A stretch of 64,000 nt of DNA from Taklimakanibacter lacteus (GCA_003576695.1 QOZQ01000001.1:124001-188000); one strand, 5' to 3'. Positions 29,929-38,831 are shown, counted from the first letter of the stretch. A program made the numbers and translations. The notes: a model not told the origin generated them from the sequence alone.

Positions 29929-32658
29929 ATGGATAAGAATCTCGCAGTATACATCTGGAGGCACACGAGCCGGCAGCAGATCTGGATCCTGTTCATCATC
30001 CTGCTGTCGATGCCGACCTATTTCCTGTCGCTCGACCTGCCCAAGCAGATCGTCAACGGACCGATCCAGGGTGATGGCTTCAACACACCCGATGCCCAGC
30101 AGACCTTCCTGAAGATCGTCCTCGACCTTCCCGACTGGCTGGGGAAGATCGAGCCCGTCGTCCTTTTCGAGGGCTTCCATCTCAGCCGCTTCGGCATGCT
30201 GATGGCGCTGTCGGCGGCCTTTCTCCTCCTGGTCGTCGTCAACGGGCTGTTCAAATTCTACATCAATACCTTCAAGGGCCGGCTCGGCGAGCGCATGCTG
30301 CGCCGCCTGCGCTTCCAGCTCATCGACCGCGTGCTGCGCTTCCCGCCCAATGTGTTCAAGCGGGTGAAGGCTTCGGAAGTCGCCACCATGGTGAAGGATG
30401 AAGTCGAGCCCCTGGGCGGCTTCATCGGCGATGCCTTCGTGCAACCGGCCTTCCTCGGCATGCAGGCGGGGACCGCGCTCTTCTTCATCGTGCTGCAGAA
30501 TTTCTGGCTCGGCATCCTGGCCGCCTTCATGGTCGGCATTCAGGGGATCATCATCCCCAAGATGCGCCGCCGCCTCATCCGGCTGGGCAAGGAGCGCCAG
30601 CTCACCGCCCGCCAGCTGGCGGGCCGGGTCGGCGAGATCGTCGACGGCATCTCGTCGATCCACGTCCATGATACGTCGAACTACGAGCGTGCCGATATCG
30701 CCAGCCGCCTGGGACGCATCTTCAAGATCCGCTACGACCTCTATCAGTGGAAATTCTTCGTCAAGTTCCTCAACAATTTCCTGGCGCAGGTCACGCCCTT
30801 CCTGTTCTACGCGATCGGCGGCTATCTGGCGCTCAGGGGCCAGCTTGATATCGGTCAGCTGGTCGCGGTGATCTCGGCCTACAAGGACCTGCCGAGTCCG
30901 ATCAAGGACCTGATCGACTGGGACCAGCAGCGTCTCGATGTGCAGGTCAAATATGCGCAGGTCTATGAGCAGTTCCATGTCGACCAGCTCATCGATCCCG
31001 CGGTCCAGGCGCTCGCCAGCAAACCGGCGACGCCGATCGAGACGCCGATCTCGATCTACAATTTTTCCGCCAGCGACGACAGCGGCGCCAGGCTGCTCGA
31101 GAACATCACGCTCGACATCCGCCCGGGCGAGAATGTCGCGGTCATCGGCACCGCCGGCGGCGGCACCGAAGCGCTTGCCGACGCCATTGCCCGGCTGGTC
31201 TGGCCGGAGAACGGCCGCATCTCCGTCAACGGCGCGGATCTGCTGGCGCTGCCGGAAGCCGTCACCGGACGGCGCATTGCCTATGCGGCAGGCGAGGCGC
31301 ATCTGTTCCAGGGCACCATCTACGACAATCTCGTCTATGTGCTGAAACACTATCCGGTTCGCCATCCGGCCTATGAAGGAACGCTCGCCAGCCAGCGCGA
31401 ATGGGAAGTGAGCGAAGCGCAGCGCGCCGGCAACCCCGATCACGATCTGCGCAGCGATTGGATCGACTATGAGACGATCGGCGCCAAGGGGCCGGAAGAT
31501 CTTTCCGCCGCCGTCGAGCATGTCCTCGAAGCCGTCTCCTTCTCCGATGATGTCTTCGATCTGGGACTGCGGGCCTCACTCGACGAGAAGCTGCATCCGG
31601 CGATCCCGAGGCACATCGTCGAGGCCCGCAAGGCGCTGCAGACGCGGCTCGACGAAGAGGGGCTTTCCGGCCTCGTCGCGTCCTTCGATCTCGCACTCTA
31701 CAACACCGAGGCGACGGTGGCCGAGAATCTCCTGTTCGGCACGCCGGTCGGGCCTGAGCTTTCCAACGCCAATCTGGCGGCGAATGCCTATTTCCGCTCC
31801 ATCCTGACGCAATCGAATCTCGATGAGGCGCTCTATCGCATGGGCGTCGAGATCGCCCGCAACGCGGTAGAGCTGTTCCGCGACCTGCCGCCCGATCATC
31901 CGTTCTTCCAGCAGCTCATCTTCATGACGGCGGACGAGATCCCGGACTATCAGGCGCTGCTGCAGCGCGTTCAGGACAAGCCCTTCGCCGCGATCTCGGA
32001 GGCGGATCGCCGGCGCATGATGAAGCTCACCTTCTCCTATGTCGAGCCGCGCTACCGCTTCGGCCTGCTCGACGACGGGATGATGGAGCGTATCGTCCAG
32101 GCGCGCATGGTCTTCCACGACAATCTGCCCGACAACCTCAAGGGCGCGATCGAGCTCTATGATCCGGAAGGCTACAATAAATCGGCGAGCATCCTCGACA
32201 ATGTGCTGTTCGGCCGCGTCGGCCACCGGCACGCGGATGCCGGCGACCGCATCCGCGGCATCGTGCGCGCGGTGCTCGATGATCTCGATCTCAGCCAGGA
32301 CGTGATGAAGGTGGGACTTGAATTCAACGTCGGCGTCGGAGGCCGCCGCCTCACCACGGTGCAGCGCCAGAAGCTGCATGTGGCGCGGGCTCTGCTCAAG
32401 CGCGGCGATTTCATCATCCTGAACAAGGCGCTGTCGTCGGTCGAGCAGCGCACGCAGGAGCAGTTGGTCCGCTCGGTGCTGGGCGAAGCCGCCCGCGACG
32501 GGCGCAAGCCGGCGGTGATCTGGGTGCTGAGCAATCCCAATCTCGCCCGCCTGTTCGACAGGGTGGTGGTGCTGGACCGGGGGGTTGCCGTCGAGGACGG
32601 CAATTATGACCATCTGATGTCCCGAAAGGGCGTTTTCGCCGGTCTCCTGGCGTCGTAA
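29929..32658 (+). CDS. ABC-exporter-like protein with degenerate nucleotide-binding domain
   Basis: A 909-residue protein, far longer than the usual 580-650 for an exporter half. Residues 1 to about 330 are an ABC exporter membrane domain. From about 375 an ABC ATPase-like fold starts, but every catalytic motif is altered. The Walker A position reads GTAGGGTE (407-414, Lys replaced by Thr), the signature reads LTTVQ (808-812), Walker B reads FIILNKALSS (828-837, Asp-Glu replaced by Asn-Lys), and the H-loop reads VLSNPNL. About 290 extra residues lie between Q-loop and signature. The segment resembling LFxGTIxENLxxG occurs three times (about 460-472, 592-604, 750-762). It is unlikely to hydrolyse ATP. 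A cyclic-nucleotide-binding gene follows after 30 bases. Confidence 0.8.
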   Translation: MDKNLAVYIWRHTSRQQIWILFIILLSMPTYFLSLDLPKQIVNGPIQGDGFNTPDAQQTFLKIVLDLPDWLGKIEPVVLFEGFHLSRFGMLMALSAAFLLLVVVNGLFKFYINTFKGRLGERMLRRLRFQLIDRVLRFPPNVFKRVKASEVATMVKDEVEPLGGFIGDAFVQPAFLGMQAGTALFFIVLQNFWLGILAAFMVGIQGIIIPKMRRRLIRLGKERQLTARQLAGRVGEIVDGISSIHVHDTSNYERADIASRLGRIFKIRYDLYQWKFFVKFLNNFLAQVTPFLFYAIGGYLALRGQLDIGQLVAVISAYKDLPSPIKDLIDWDQQRLDVQVKYAQVYEQFHVDQLIDPAVQALASKPATPIETPISIYNFSASDDSGARLLENITLDIRPGENVAVIGTAGGGTEALADAIARLVWPENGRISVNGADLLALPEAVTGRRIAYAAGEAHLFQGTIYDNLVYVLKHYPVRHPAYEGTLASQREWEVSEAQRAGNPDHDLRSDWIDYETIGAKGPEDLSAAVEHVLEAVSFSDDVFDLGLRASLDEKLHPAIPRHIVEARKALQTRLDEEGLSGLVASFDLALYNTEATVAENLLFGTPVGPELSNANLAANAYFRSILTQSNLDEALYRMGVEIARNAVELFRDLPPDHPFFQQLIFMTADEIPDYQALLQRVQDKPFAAISEADRRRMMKLTFSYVEPRYRFGLLDDGMMERIVQARMVFHDNLPDNLKGAIELYDPEGYNKSASILDNVLFGRVGHRHADAGDRIRGIVRAVLDDLDLSQDVMKVGLEFNVGVGGRRLTTVQRQKLHVARALLKRGDFIILNKALSSVEQRTQEQLVRSVLGEAARDGRKPAVIWVLSNPNLARLFDRVVVLDRGVAVEDGNYDHLMSRKGVFAGLLAS

Positions 32659-32688
32659 GATAGGGGAATGATATGGGAGAAATGAGCC

Positions 32689-33153
32689 ATGCAGCTGAGA
32701 GATGAAGTTGAGCTGTTGCGGCGCGTGCCGTTGTTTTCGGGCGTCGCTCCGGCCAAGCTCAAGCTTCTGGCCTTCACGTCGGACCGGGTCAGCTTCAGCA
32801 GCGGACAGACCTTGTTCAAGCAGGGGGATCCGGGCGATGCCGCCTATGTGGTTCTCTCCGGCTCGGCCGACATCCTGGTCAATTCGCAAAGCGGCGAGAT
32901 CAAGGTGGCGACTCTCGAACCCAATTCGATCGTCGGCGAGATCGCCATTCTCTGCGACGTCGCGCGCACCGCGACGGTCCGGGCCAATGCGCCGCTCGAG
33001 ACACTGCGCATCCGCAAGGACCATTTCCTTAAGCTGCTGGCGGAGTTTCCGGAGATGGCGGTCGAGATCATGCGGGTGCTCGCCGACCGTCTCAGCCACA
33101 CGACCGCCGAGCTCAGCGAAGCGCGCAGCGAATTGCGGCGCAAGACGCACTAG
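32689..33153 (+). CDS. Cyclic-nucleotide-binding domain protein (stand-alone CNB)
   Basis: A 154-residue cytoplasmic protein consisting of one CRP-type cyclic nucleotide-binding domain and no DNA-binding domain. VPLFSGVAPAKLKLLAF opens the domain. The beta-roll includes LFKQGDPGDAAYVVLSGSAD. The phosphate-binding cassette reads VGEIAILCDVARTATV, with the conserved Glu and the Arg that bind cAMP or cGMP. The C-terminal helix ends in a charged tail. It lies between the degenerate ABC protein and an adenylate cyclase, so it is a probable receptor for the cyclase product acting on a protein partner. Confidence 0.9.
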   Translation: MQLRDEVELLRRVPLFSGVAPAKLKLLAFTSDRVSFSSGQTLFKQGDPGDAAYVVLSGSADILVNSQSGEIKVATLEPNSIVGEIAILCDVARTATVRANAPLETLRIRKDHFLKLLAEFPEMAVEIMRVLADRLSHTTAELSEARSELRRKTH

Positions 33154-33177
33154 CTGCGGCCTGCGGCGGAGGCCGTC

Positions 33178-34890
33178 ATGGCGCATCCCGACGTTGCCTT
33201 GCCTCACAAGATGACGCTGCCGCGCGTGAGCCTGCGCCAGGCGCGGCTCGCCACCGGCCTTGTGCTGTTCGCCTTCGTGCTCACGCACTTCCTCAATCAT
33301 GCGGTGGGCCTGGTTTCCATCGATGCGATGGAATGGGTGCGTGACCTGCGCACCGCCGTCACCCGCAGCCTCGTCGGCACGCTCATCCTTGCCGGCGCGT
33401 TCGTTATCCATTTCGTGCTCGGTGTCGTGGTTTTCGTCGGCCGGCGCAATCTCAGGATCGCAGCGCATGAATGGGTGCAGCTCGCCTTCGGCCTCCTCAT
33501 TCCGCTTCTTCTGATGCGCCATGTCACCGGCTTGCGCGTCGCCCATGAATATGTGGGCTTCGAGGACAACTACACTTACGCGCTATGGGTCATGTGGACA
33601 TCGGAGGCGGTACGCCAGGCCGTGTTGATGATCCTGGTGTGGGTGCATGGCTGCATCGGTCTGCATCACTGGCTCGAATTCAGGAGCTGGTATCGCGATC
33701 TCAAATGGCTGTGGGTGGCGCTCGCCACCCTCATCCCGGCGCTGGCCTATGCGGGCTTCGCCTCGGCCGGCCGTGCGGTGCGCTACGAAACCGATTTCCA
33801 GCCGCCGTTCACTCCCGAGCAATACAAATTTCTTCTCGGGCTCATGAACTACGAGTTCTACGGCTATCTGGGCGTGCTTGCCGCGGTGGTGGCGGTGCGC
33901 GCAGGGCTCAGCGCCGTCGACCATTACCGGCACAAGATCACCGTCACCTATACGGGCGGGCAGCGCGTGTCGGCGCGGCGCGGCATGTCGGTCCTGGAGA
34001 TCAGCCGCTTCAACAATATCCCGCATGCCTCGGTCTGCGGCGGCCGGGCGCGCTGCTCGACCTGCCGGGTGCGGGTGATCGAAGGGGCGGCGAACGAGCC
34101 TCCACCCGATGCCGGCGAGCGCCGCGTGCTGCAGCGCGTCGGCGCCCCGGCCAATGTCAGGCTCGCCTGCCAGTATCGACCGGTGAGCGACATCACCGTC
34201 ACGACTTTGCTGCCGGCGGTGAGCGTCGATGCGCTAGGCGGGCTGACGGACAAGTATTTCTGGGGCGTCGAGCAGGACGTCACGGTCATGTTCTGCGATT
34301 TGCGCGGCTTCACCCGGCTGTCCGAGCAGCGTCTCTCGTATGACGTCGTGTTCCTGCTCAACCAGTATCTCGGCCGCATGAGCGAGGTCATCAACGATAC
34401 CGGCGGCTATGTCGACAAGTTCATGGGCGACGGCATCATGGCGATCTTCGGCATGGACCGGCCGGCGAAAGCGGGTGCCCGCGATGCGCTCGCGGCGACG
34501 CGCGCGATGGGCGGCGTGCTCGATGCCCTCAACCAAAGCCTGCATGAGGAATTGCGCGGCAAGCTCGAAATGGGGATCGGGCTGCATGCGGGCACGGCCA
34601 TATTGGGGCGCATAGGGGCGGCAGGCAAATCCTCGGGTGCCGGCGGCGTTACGGCGCTCGGCGACACGGTCAATACCGCAAGCCGTCTCGAAGGAGCGTG
34701 CAAGGAGCTCAATATGCAGGCCATCATTTCCACAGCCGTCCTGGACAAGGCCGGGGTCGAGAGGGGCGGGCTCGAGACCCGGCGAATCGACATTCGCGGG
34801 CGGGTCGAGCCCATCGAGGTGGTGGCGGTCAAGCGGGCGACGGAGCTTCCCGCTTTGGAGTTCCATAGCACGCCAGACCTGCTACGATAG
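33178..34890 (+). CDS. cyaC: Membrane-bound redox-regulated adenylate cyclase (CyaC-like)
   Basis: A 570-residue protein with three parts. Residues about 20-245 form a six-helix membrane anchor with one histidine near each of helices 1-4 (H37, H78, H115, H157), the tetra-histidine pattern of diheme-B succinate:quinone reductase anchors. Residues about 253-345 are a ferredoxin-type 2Fe-2S domain with C287, C293, C296 and C331. Residues 360-550 are a class III cyclase with D374, D418, N499 and R503. Sinorhizobium meliloti CyaC has been described as a diheme and 2Fe-2S adenylate cyclase responding to quinone redox state, and the layout matches. It likely turns respiratory state into cAMP. Confidence 0.88.
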   Translation: MAHPDVALPHKMTLPRVSLRQARLATGLVLFAFVLTHFLNHAVGLVSIDAMEWVRDLRTAVTRSLVGTLILAGAFVIHFVLGVVVFVGRRNLRIAAHEWVQLAFGLLIPLLLMRHVTGLRVAHEYVGFEDNYTYALWVMWTSEAVRQAVLMILVWVHGCIGLHHWLEFRSWYRDLKWLWVALATLIPALAYAGFASAGRAVRYETDFQPPFTPEQYKFLLGLMNYEFYGYLGVLAAVVAVRAGLSAVDHYRHKITVTYTGGQRVSARRGMSVLEISRFNNIPHASVCGGRARCSTCRVRVIEGAANEPPPDAGERRVLQRVGAPANVRLACQYRPVSDITVTTLLPAVSVDALGGLTDKYFWGVEQDVTVMFCDLRGFTRLSEQRLSYDVVFLLNQYLGRMSEVINDTGGYVDKFMGDGIMAIFGMDRPAKAGARDALAATRAMGGVLDALNQSLHEELRGKLEMGIGLHAGTAILGRIGAAGKSSGAGGVTALGDTVNTASRLEGACKELNMQAIISTAVLDKAGVERGGLETRRIDIRGRVEPIEVVAVKRATELPALEFHSTPDLLR

Positions 34891-34915
34891 GGCCAAGCGA
34901 GGGTTTAAGTACTTG

Positions 34916-35746
34916 ATGGCGAAACCAGATTTTACCGTGAAGTTCTGGGGTGCGCGGGGAAGCATCCCGGTCTCGGGTCCCGATTTCGCCCGTTATGGCG
35001 GCGATTCGTCCTGTGTCGAGATGCGCTGCGGCGAGCATCTTCTGATGTTCGATGCCGGCTCCGGCCTCAAGCGCGCCGGCATCGAGATCGAGGAGAAGGG
35101 CCTCAAGCGCCTCGACATGTTCTTCTCGCATTGCCACTGGGATCATATTTTCGGTATCCCGTTCTTCATGCCGTTCTATCGCGGCAGCATGAAGATCAGG
35201 ATCTGGTCGGGGCATCTGGCGGGCGTGATGACCACTCATGAAATGATCTCAGGGATCATGAAGGCGCCCTATTTTCCGATCGCGCCGGAAATCTTCATCG
35301 CCGATGTCGACTACCGGGATTTCAAGCCGGGCGATGTGCTGACCCCCCATGACGGCGTCACCTTGCGTACCGGCAGCCTCAATCACCCCAATGGCGCCGT
35401 CGGCTACCGGGTCGAATTCCAGGGCAAATGCGCCTGCTACATCACCGACACGGAGCATGTGCCCGGCAAGCTCGACCAGAATGTGCTCAAGCTCATCGAT
35501 CATGCCGACCTCGTCATCTATGACGCGGCCTTCGTCGAGAAGGAGATGCAACGCTATCGGGGCTTCGGCCATTCAAGCTGGGAAGAAGGCGTGCGCCTGT
35601 GCCGGGCGGCCAAGGCCAGGAAGCTTGCCATCTTCCATCATTCGCCCTTGCGTACCGACAGCGAACTCGATGCCATCGGCAAGGATGCGCAAGCGGCTTT
35701 TTCCGGCGCCTTCGTGGCGCGCCAGGGGCAGGTGATCGAGCTCTGA
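34916..35746 (+). CDS. MBL-fold metallo-hydrolase (PhnP/COG1235-like)
   Basis: A 276-residue metallo-beta-lactamase-fold protein. KFWGARGSIPVSGPDFARYG leads into the dinuclear metal motif SHCHWDHIFG (HxHxDH), and further ligands lie in GSLNHPNGAVGY, YITDTEH and IFHHSP. No signal peptide, so cytoplasmic. It starts 25 bases after the cyclase stop. The fold includes phosphodiesterases (PhnP and class II cAMP phosphodiesterases), so hydrolysis of a cyclic nucleotide made next door is an attractive but unproven idea. It converges end to end with the deacetylase gene. Confidence 0.85.
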   Translation: MAKPDFTVKFWGARGSIPVSGPDFARYGGDSSCVEMRCGEHLLMFDAGSGLKRAGIEIEEKGLKRLDMFFSHCHWDHIFGIPFFMPFYRGSMKIRIWSGHLAGVMTTHEMISGIMKAPYFPIAPEIFIADVDYRDFKPGDVLTPHDGVTLRTGSLNHPNGAVGYRVEFQGKCACYITDTEHVPGKLDQNVLKLIDHADLVIYDAAFVEKEMQRYRGFGHSSWEEGVRLCRAAKARKLAIFHHSPLRTDSELDAIGKDAQAAFSGAFVARQGQVIEL

Positions 35747-36499
35747 TTATGGGCCGATCAGGTCGCCGGGGGTGCGCCAGCTGACCGCTTGCGATTGCGC
35801 GGTGGCGGAGAAGAGACCGCGCAGGAAGCCGAAGGCTTCGTCATCGCTCACCAGATGATGGCTCAATATGCCGATGGGAGTGCCTCCCGCCCGCCGCGCG
35901 CGCTCGAGCTCCTGCGTCAGCGAAGCCACCAGCACCGTATGGTCACGGCAGGCATTGCCGGCGCGCGAGTCGATGATGTCGACATGCGTGTTGACGACAC
36001 TGAGGCGGGGTCGCGAGACGAGCTTGTGGCCGAAGACCGAGAGCGCTGTGAAGCCGAGAGAAGGCAGATCATCGAGCAGGGAAACAGCGATGCGATTCCA
36101 GGGCGGCACCAGCATCGCTGTGAGGCGCCTGCCGTAGAGGTCAGTGAGCCGCGTCAGGCCTTCGGCCAGGTCCTTCAGCACAACGCCCGGCGGGCGATGG
36201 TCGCCCAGCTCCTGCTTCTTCTCCGCGGGCGGCGCATGATTGGCGTGCGACCAGCCATGGACGAGCGGATGAACGAATTCAGCGTTGTCGAGATGGCGGG
36301 CGAGCGCCGGGCCGGTTCTGGCGGGGATGATCGCGAGCCCGACCGGAACGGCGAATTCCGCCGTCAAGGCGATCAGCCGGTCGAGTTTCGGCGTCGGCGC
36401 GATGGCATCGTCGTCGCGCAGCCACAGATCTGCCCTGCGTCCGGCTTCACGCCAAAGCGCAAGCTCGGTGAGAACCGGCTGCCACAAACCAGGCGTCAC
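35747..36499 (-). CDS. Polysaccharide deacetylase-family protein
   Basis: A 250-residue protein of the NodB-like deacetylase superfamily in its short divergent form. The likely metal ligands are DDDAIAP (about residues 28-34) and HGWSHANH, with VPPWNRI and GILSHHL as later active-site strands. It has no signal peptide. It starts at GTG, overlapping the stop of the upstream glycosyltransferase (GTGA). Its own stop abuts the MBL-fold gene stop with no gap. It would remove acetyl groups from a glycan or glycan precursor. Confidence 0.78.
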   Translation of the reverse strand: MTPGLWQPVLTELALWREAGRRADLWLRDDDAIAPTPKLDRLIALTAEFAVPVGLAIIPARTGPALARHLDNAEFVHPLVHGWSHANHAPPAEKKQELGDHRPPGVVLKDLAEGLTRLTDLYGRRLTAMLVPPWNRIAVSLLDDLPSLGFTALSVFGHKLVSRPRLSVVNTHVDIIDSRAGNACRDHTVLVASLTQELERARRAGGTPIGILSHHLVSDDEAFGFLRGLFSATAQSQAVSWRTPGDLIGP

Positions 36500-37575
36500 G
36501 CCAGCGCGTCCTTCAGGAGCTGGGCGAGACGGCGCGAGGCCGGCGCCAGAGCGCGCTCGTCCAGCACGAAGCTTCGCGCGGCCTGGCCATAGGCCTTGCG
36601 CTTGGCATCATCGCTGAAGAGATCACGGATCGCTGCGGCATAGGCTGCGACGTCGCCATCGGGCGTCAGGAGACCGGTGCGGCCATGCTCGACCACGGCG
36701 GGAACGCCGGCGGTCGCCTGCGCCACCACCGGCATGCCGGCAGCCTGTGCCTCGAGATAGGCCAGGCCATAGGCCTCGCCGCAGCCCGGCCACACATAAA
36801 TGCCGCCCTTGCGCAAAGCGGACGGCACGGCGTCGGGGGCAAGCTCGCCCCGCCAGTCGAAACGCTCACGCGGAAGGCCTGCGAACAAGGCAATGGTTTC
36901 GCGCCGCACCGGGCCATCGCCGATGACCGAGAGATGCCAGGGCAGGTCGGGCAGCAAGGCCAGCGCCTTGGCCAGCATGGTAAAGCTCGCGAATTTGTCG
37001 CCCTTGCGCATCATCGCCACGGTCATGAGGTTTCGGCCCGCCGGTTCGGCGAAACCATCCGCGAAGGCGGCCGTATCGATGAAGGGTACAAGCGACGCGA
37101 AGCGGCCGCCAGGCACCGCCCTGCCAAGACCGTCGCGGTCGCGGTCGGTGAAGCACAGATTGAGGCGGGCAAGGGTGATGGCGTCGCGAACCCAGGCCTG
37201 CGCCGCGGCCCAGCCCTGCCGGTCGCGCCGCGGCGAATAGGACGCTTCCGCGGTGACATAGGGAATATCGAAATGACGCGCGAGATCGGGACCCAGGAGA
37301 TCGGGTGCCTTGTAATAGGGATGATAGGTGAACCACAGATCGGGCTTGCCCGTCTGCGTCCAGACCTGCATGAGCCTCGCCTTTTCCGCATCGGCAGCCT
37401 GCCGAAGCTTGGGCATGAGATCGGGTTCCGGCGTGAAGGCGCGCAAGGTGCTGGCGACAGAGACGCGGAAGCCCGCTGTTTCCAGCGCCCGGATGAGAAG
37501 ACGCCCCATCTCCCGGTCTCCGGAAGGGACAGGATGGTCGGGCGCTTTGAGCGGGGCGTAGAAAGCGATCTTCAC
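36496..37575 (-). CDS. Glycosyltransferase, GT4 family
   Basis: A 359-residue GT-B enzyme starting at GTG 37575. It opens with KIAFYAPLKAPDHPVPSGDR. The donor-binding half has GRNLMTVAMMRKGDKFASF and IYVWPGCGEAYGLAYLEAQA followed by GMPVVAQATAGVPAVVEHG, the usual GT4 nucleotide-sugar region. It is coupled to the deacetylase gene downstream. The divergent gene at 37659 is 83 bases away, so promoters for both directions must fit in that gap. It is likely part of the same glycan pathway as the transferases at 26230-29797. Confidence 0.86.
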   Translation of the reverse strand: MKIAFYAPLKAPDHPVPSGDREMGRLLIRALETAGFRVSVASTLRAFTPEPDLMPKLRQAADAEKARLMQVWTQTGKPDLWFTYHPYYKAPDLLGPDLARHFDIPYVTAEASYSPRRDRQGWAAAQAWVRDAITLARLNLCFTDRDRDGLGRAVPGGRFASLVPFIDTAAFADGFAEPAGRNLMTVAMMRKGDKFASFTMLAKALALLPDLPWHLSVIGDGPVRRETIALFAGLPRERFDWRGELAPDAVPSALRKGGIYVWPGCGEAYGLAYLEAQAAGMPVVAQATAGVPAVVEHGRTGLLTPDGDVAAYAAAIRDLFSDDAKRKAYGQAARSFVLDERALAPASRRLAQLLKDALA

Positions 37576-37658
37576 CCCTCTGCCTATGACCGCCTTCGCC
37601 TATTGCGTCAATGCGCAGCGCAATCGCCAAGATTCGCCCGCCATGCTAGCGTGTTGCC

Positions 37659-38807
37659 ATGACCGCGATGACCCAGGAAGACTTCTTTGAGACGCTGCCG
37701 GCCTTCGAGGAATTTTCCGGCGTTGCCGATGCGCGCCATTATCGTCCTCTGCCGGATGGATGGTCGCTGGCGACGGCCGATATCGTGAGCTCGACCAGCG
37801 CCATCGAACGGGGCGAATACAAGGCCGTCAACATGGCGGGCGCCAGCGTCATCTCGGCGGTGCTCAATGCGCTCGGCCATCGCAAGATACCGTTCGTCTT
37901 CGGCGGCGACGGCGCCATACTGGCGGTGCCGGAGAATGCGGTCGCGCCGACGCGCGAAGCGCTCGCCCTGACGCAAGCCTGGGTGAAGCAGGATCTGGGC
38001 CTCGATCTGCGTGCCGCCATCGTGCCGCTCAGCGACATCAGGGCGAACGGACTCGATGTGCGGGTGGCGCGGTTTCGGGCAAGCTCCAACGTCACCTATG
38101 CGATGTTCGCCGGCGGCGGCGCCAATTGGGCGGAGAGCCAGATGAAGGCGGGCAAATATGCGGTGCCCCCGGCGCCCGCCGGCGCCCGGCCGGATCTCAC
38201 CGGGCTCTCCTGCCGCTGGGATCCGATCGCGGCGAAGAACGGCGAGATTGTCTCCATCATCGTCACGCCGGCGGATGAAGCGCGCAGCGGCGAATTTGCC
38301 GGGCTGGTCGACGACATCATCCGCATCGTCAGCGGCGAGGAGCAGGCGGGCCTGCCGGTGCCGCGCAAATTCGGCTTCCCGCCCAAGGGTCTCAATTACG
38401 AAGCGCTCGCCTCGCGCCGCGGGTCGCTGCTGGCGCGCAAGCTCTACATTCTCGCCGAATCGCTAGCCGGCTGGCTCGTCTTCCGCACCAACGTGAAAGT
38501 CGGCCGCTTCGACCCCGCCGCCTACAAGAACGATGTGGCGCAGAATACCGATTTCCGCAAATTCGACGACGGCCTCAAGCTCACGGTGGACATAGCGCCC
38601 GCTCTGGTTGCGCGTCTCGAGGAGCGCCTGGCGCGCGCCCGCGACGACGGTCTCTGCCGCTACGGGCTGCATCGGCAGAGCTCGGCGCTGATGACATGTT
38701 TCGTCCCCAACCCGTTCGCGCGCGATCACTTTCATTTCATCGACGGCGCGGCCGGCGGCTATGCCGTCGCCGCCGCCAATATGAAAGCCCAGAAGCTGGC
38801 AGCCTGA
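37659..38807 (+). CDS. DUF3095-family protein (nucleotide cyclase-like)
   Basis: A 382-residue protein of the DUF3095 family, which is related to class III adenylate cyclases. The first metal-binding strand reads ATADIVSSTSAIERG (about residues 39-53) and the hairpin FVFGGDGAILAVP carries the second aspartate (about residues 82-94). No membrane segment is seen. Catalysis has not been demonstrated for most members, so cyclase activity is a family-level inference. It is the third cyclase-type gene in about 21 kb. ATG 37668 is an alternative start. Confidence 0.78.
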   Translation: MTAMTQEDFFETLPAFEEFSGVADARHYRPLPDGWSLATADIVSSTSAIERGEYKAVNMAGASVISAVLNALGHRKIPFVFGGDGAILAVPENAVAPTREALALTQAWVKQDLGLDLRAAIVPLSDIRANGLDVRVARFRASSNVTYAMFAGGGANWAESQMKAGKYAVPPAPAGARPDLTGLSCRWDPIAAKNGEIVSIIVTPADEARSGEFAGLVDDIIRIVSGEEQAGLPVPRKFGFPPKGLNYEALASRRGSLLARKLYILAESLAGWLVFRTNVKVGRFDPAAYKNDVAQNTDFRKFDDGLKLTVDIAPALVARLEERLARARDDGLCRYGLHRQSSALMTCFVPNPFARDHFHFIDGAAGGYAVAAANMKAQKLAA

Positions 38808-38813
38808 CTTTCC

Positions 38814-38831
38814 TGCCGGCTTGCGCCGGCA
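38814..38831. terminator. Hairpin between convergent genes
   Basis: TGCCGGC (38814-38820), loop TTGC and GCCGGCA (38825-38831) make a perfect 7-base stem between the stop codons of the DUF3095 gene (38807) and the opine-dehydrogenase-like gene (38836). There is no T-tract, so it is a plausible bidirectional pause or Rho-assisted terminator. Confidence 0.55.

Noticed and set aside
29893-31521. Minus-strand open frame of 542 codons opposite the pseudo-ABC gene
   Set aside because: I considered whether the real gene might be on this strand because the plus-strand ATPase motifs are lost. The plus strand has a clear membrane domain, ABC fold landmarks and normal codon use, whereas this frame has an Asp/Arg-rich shadow composition.
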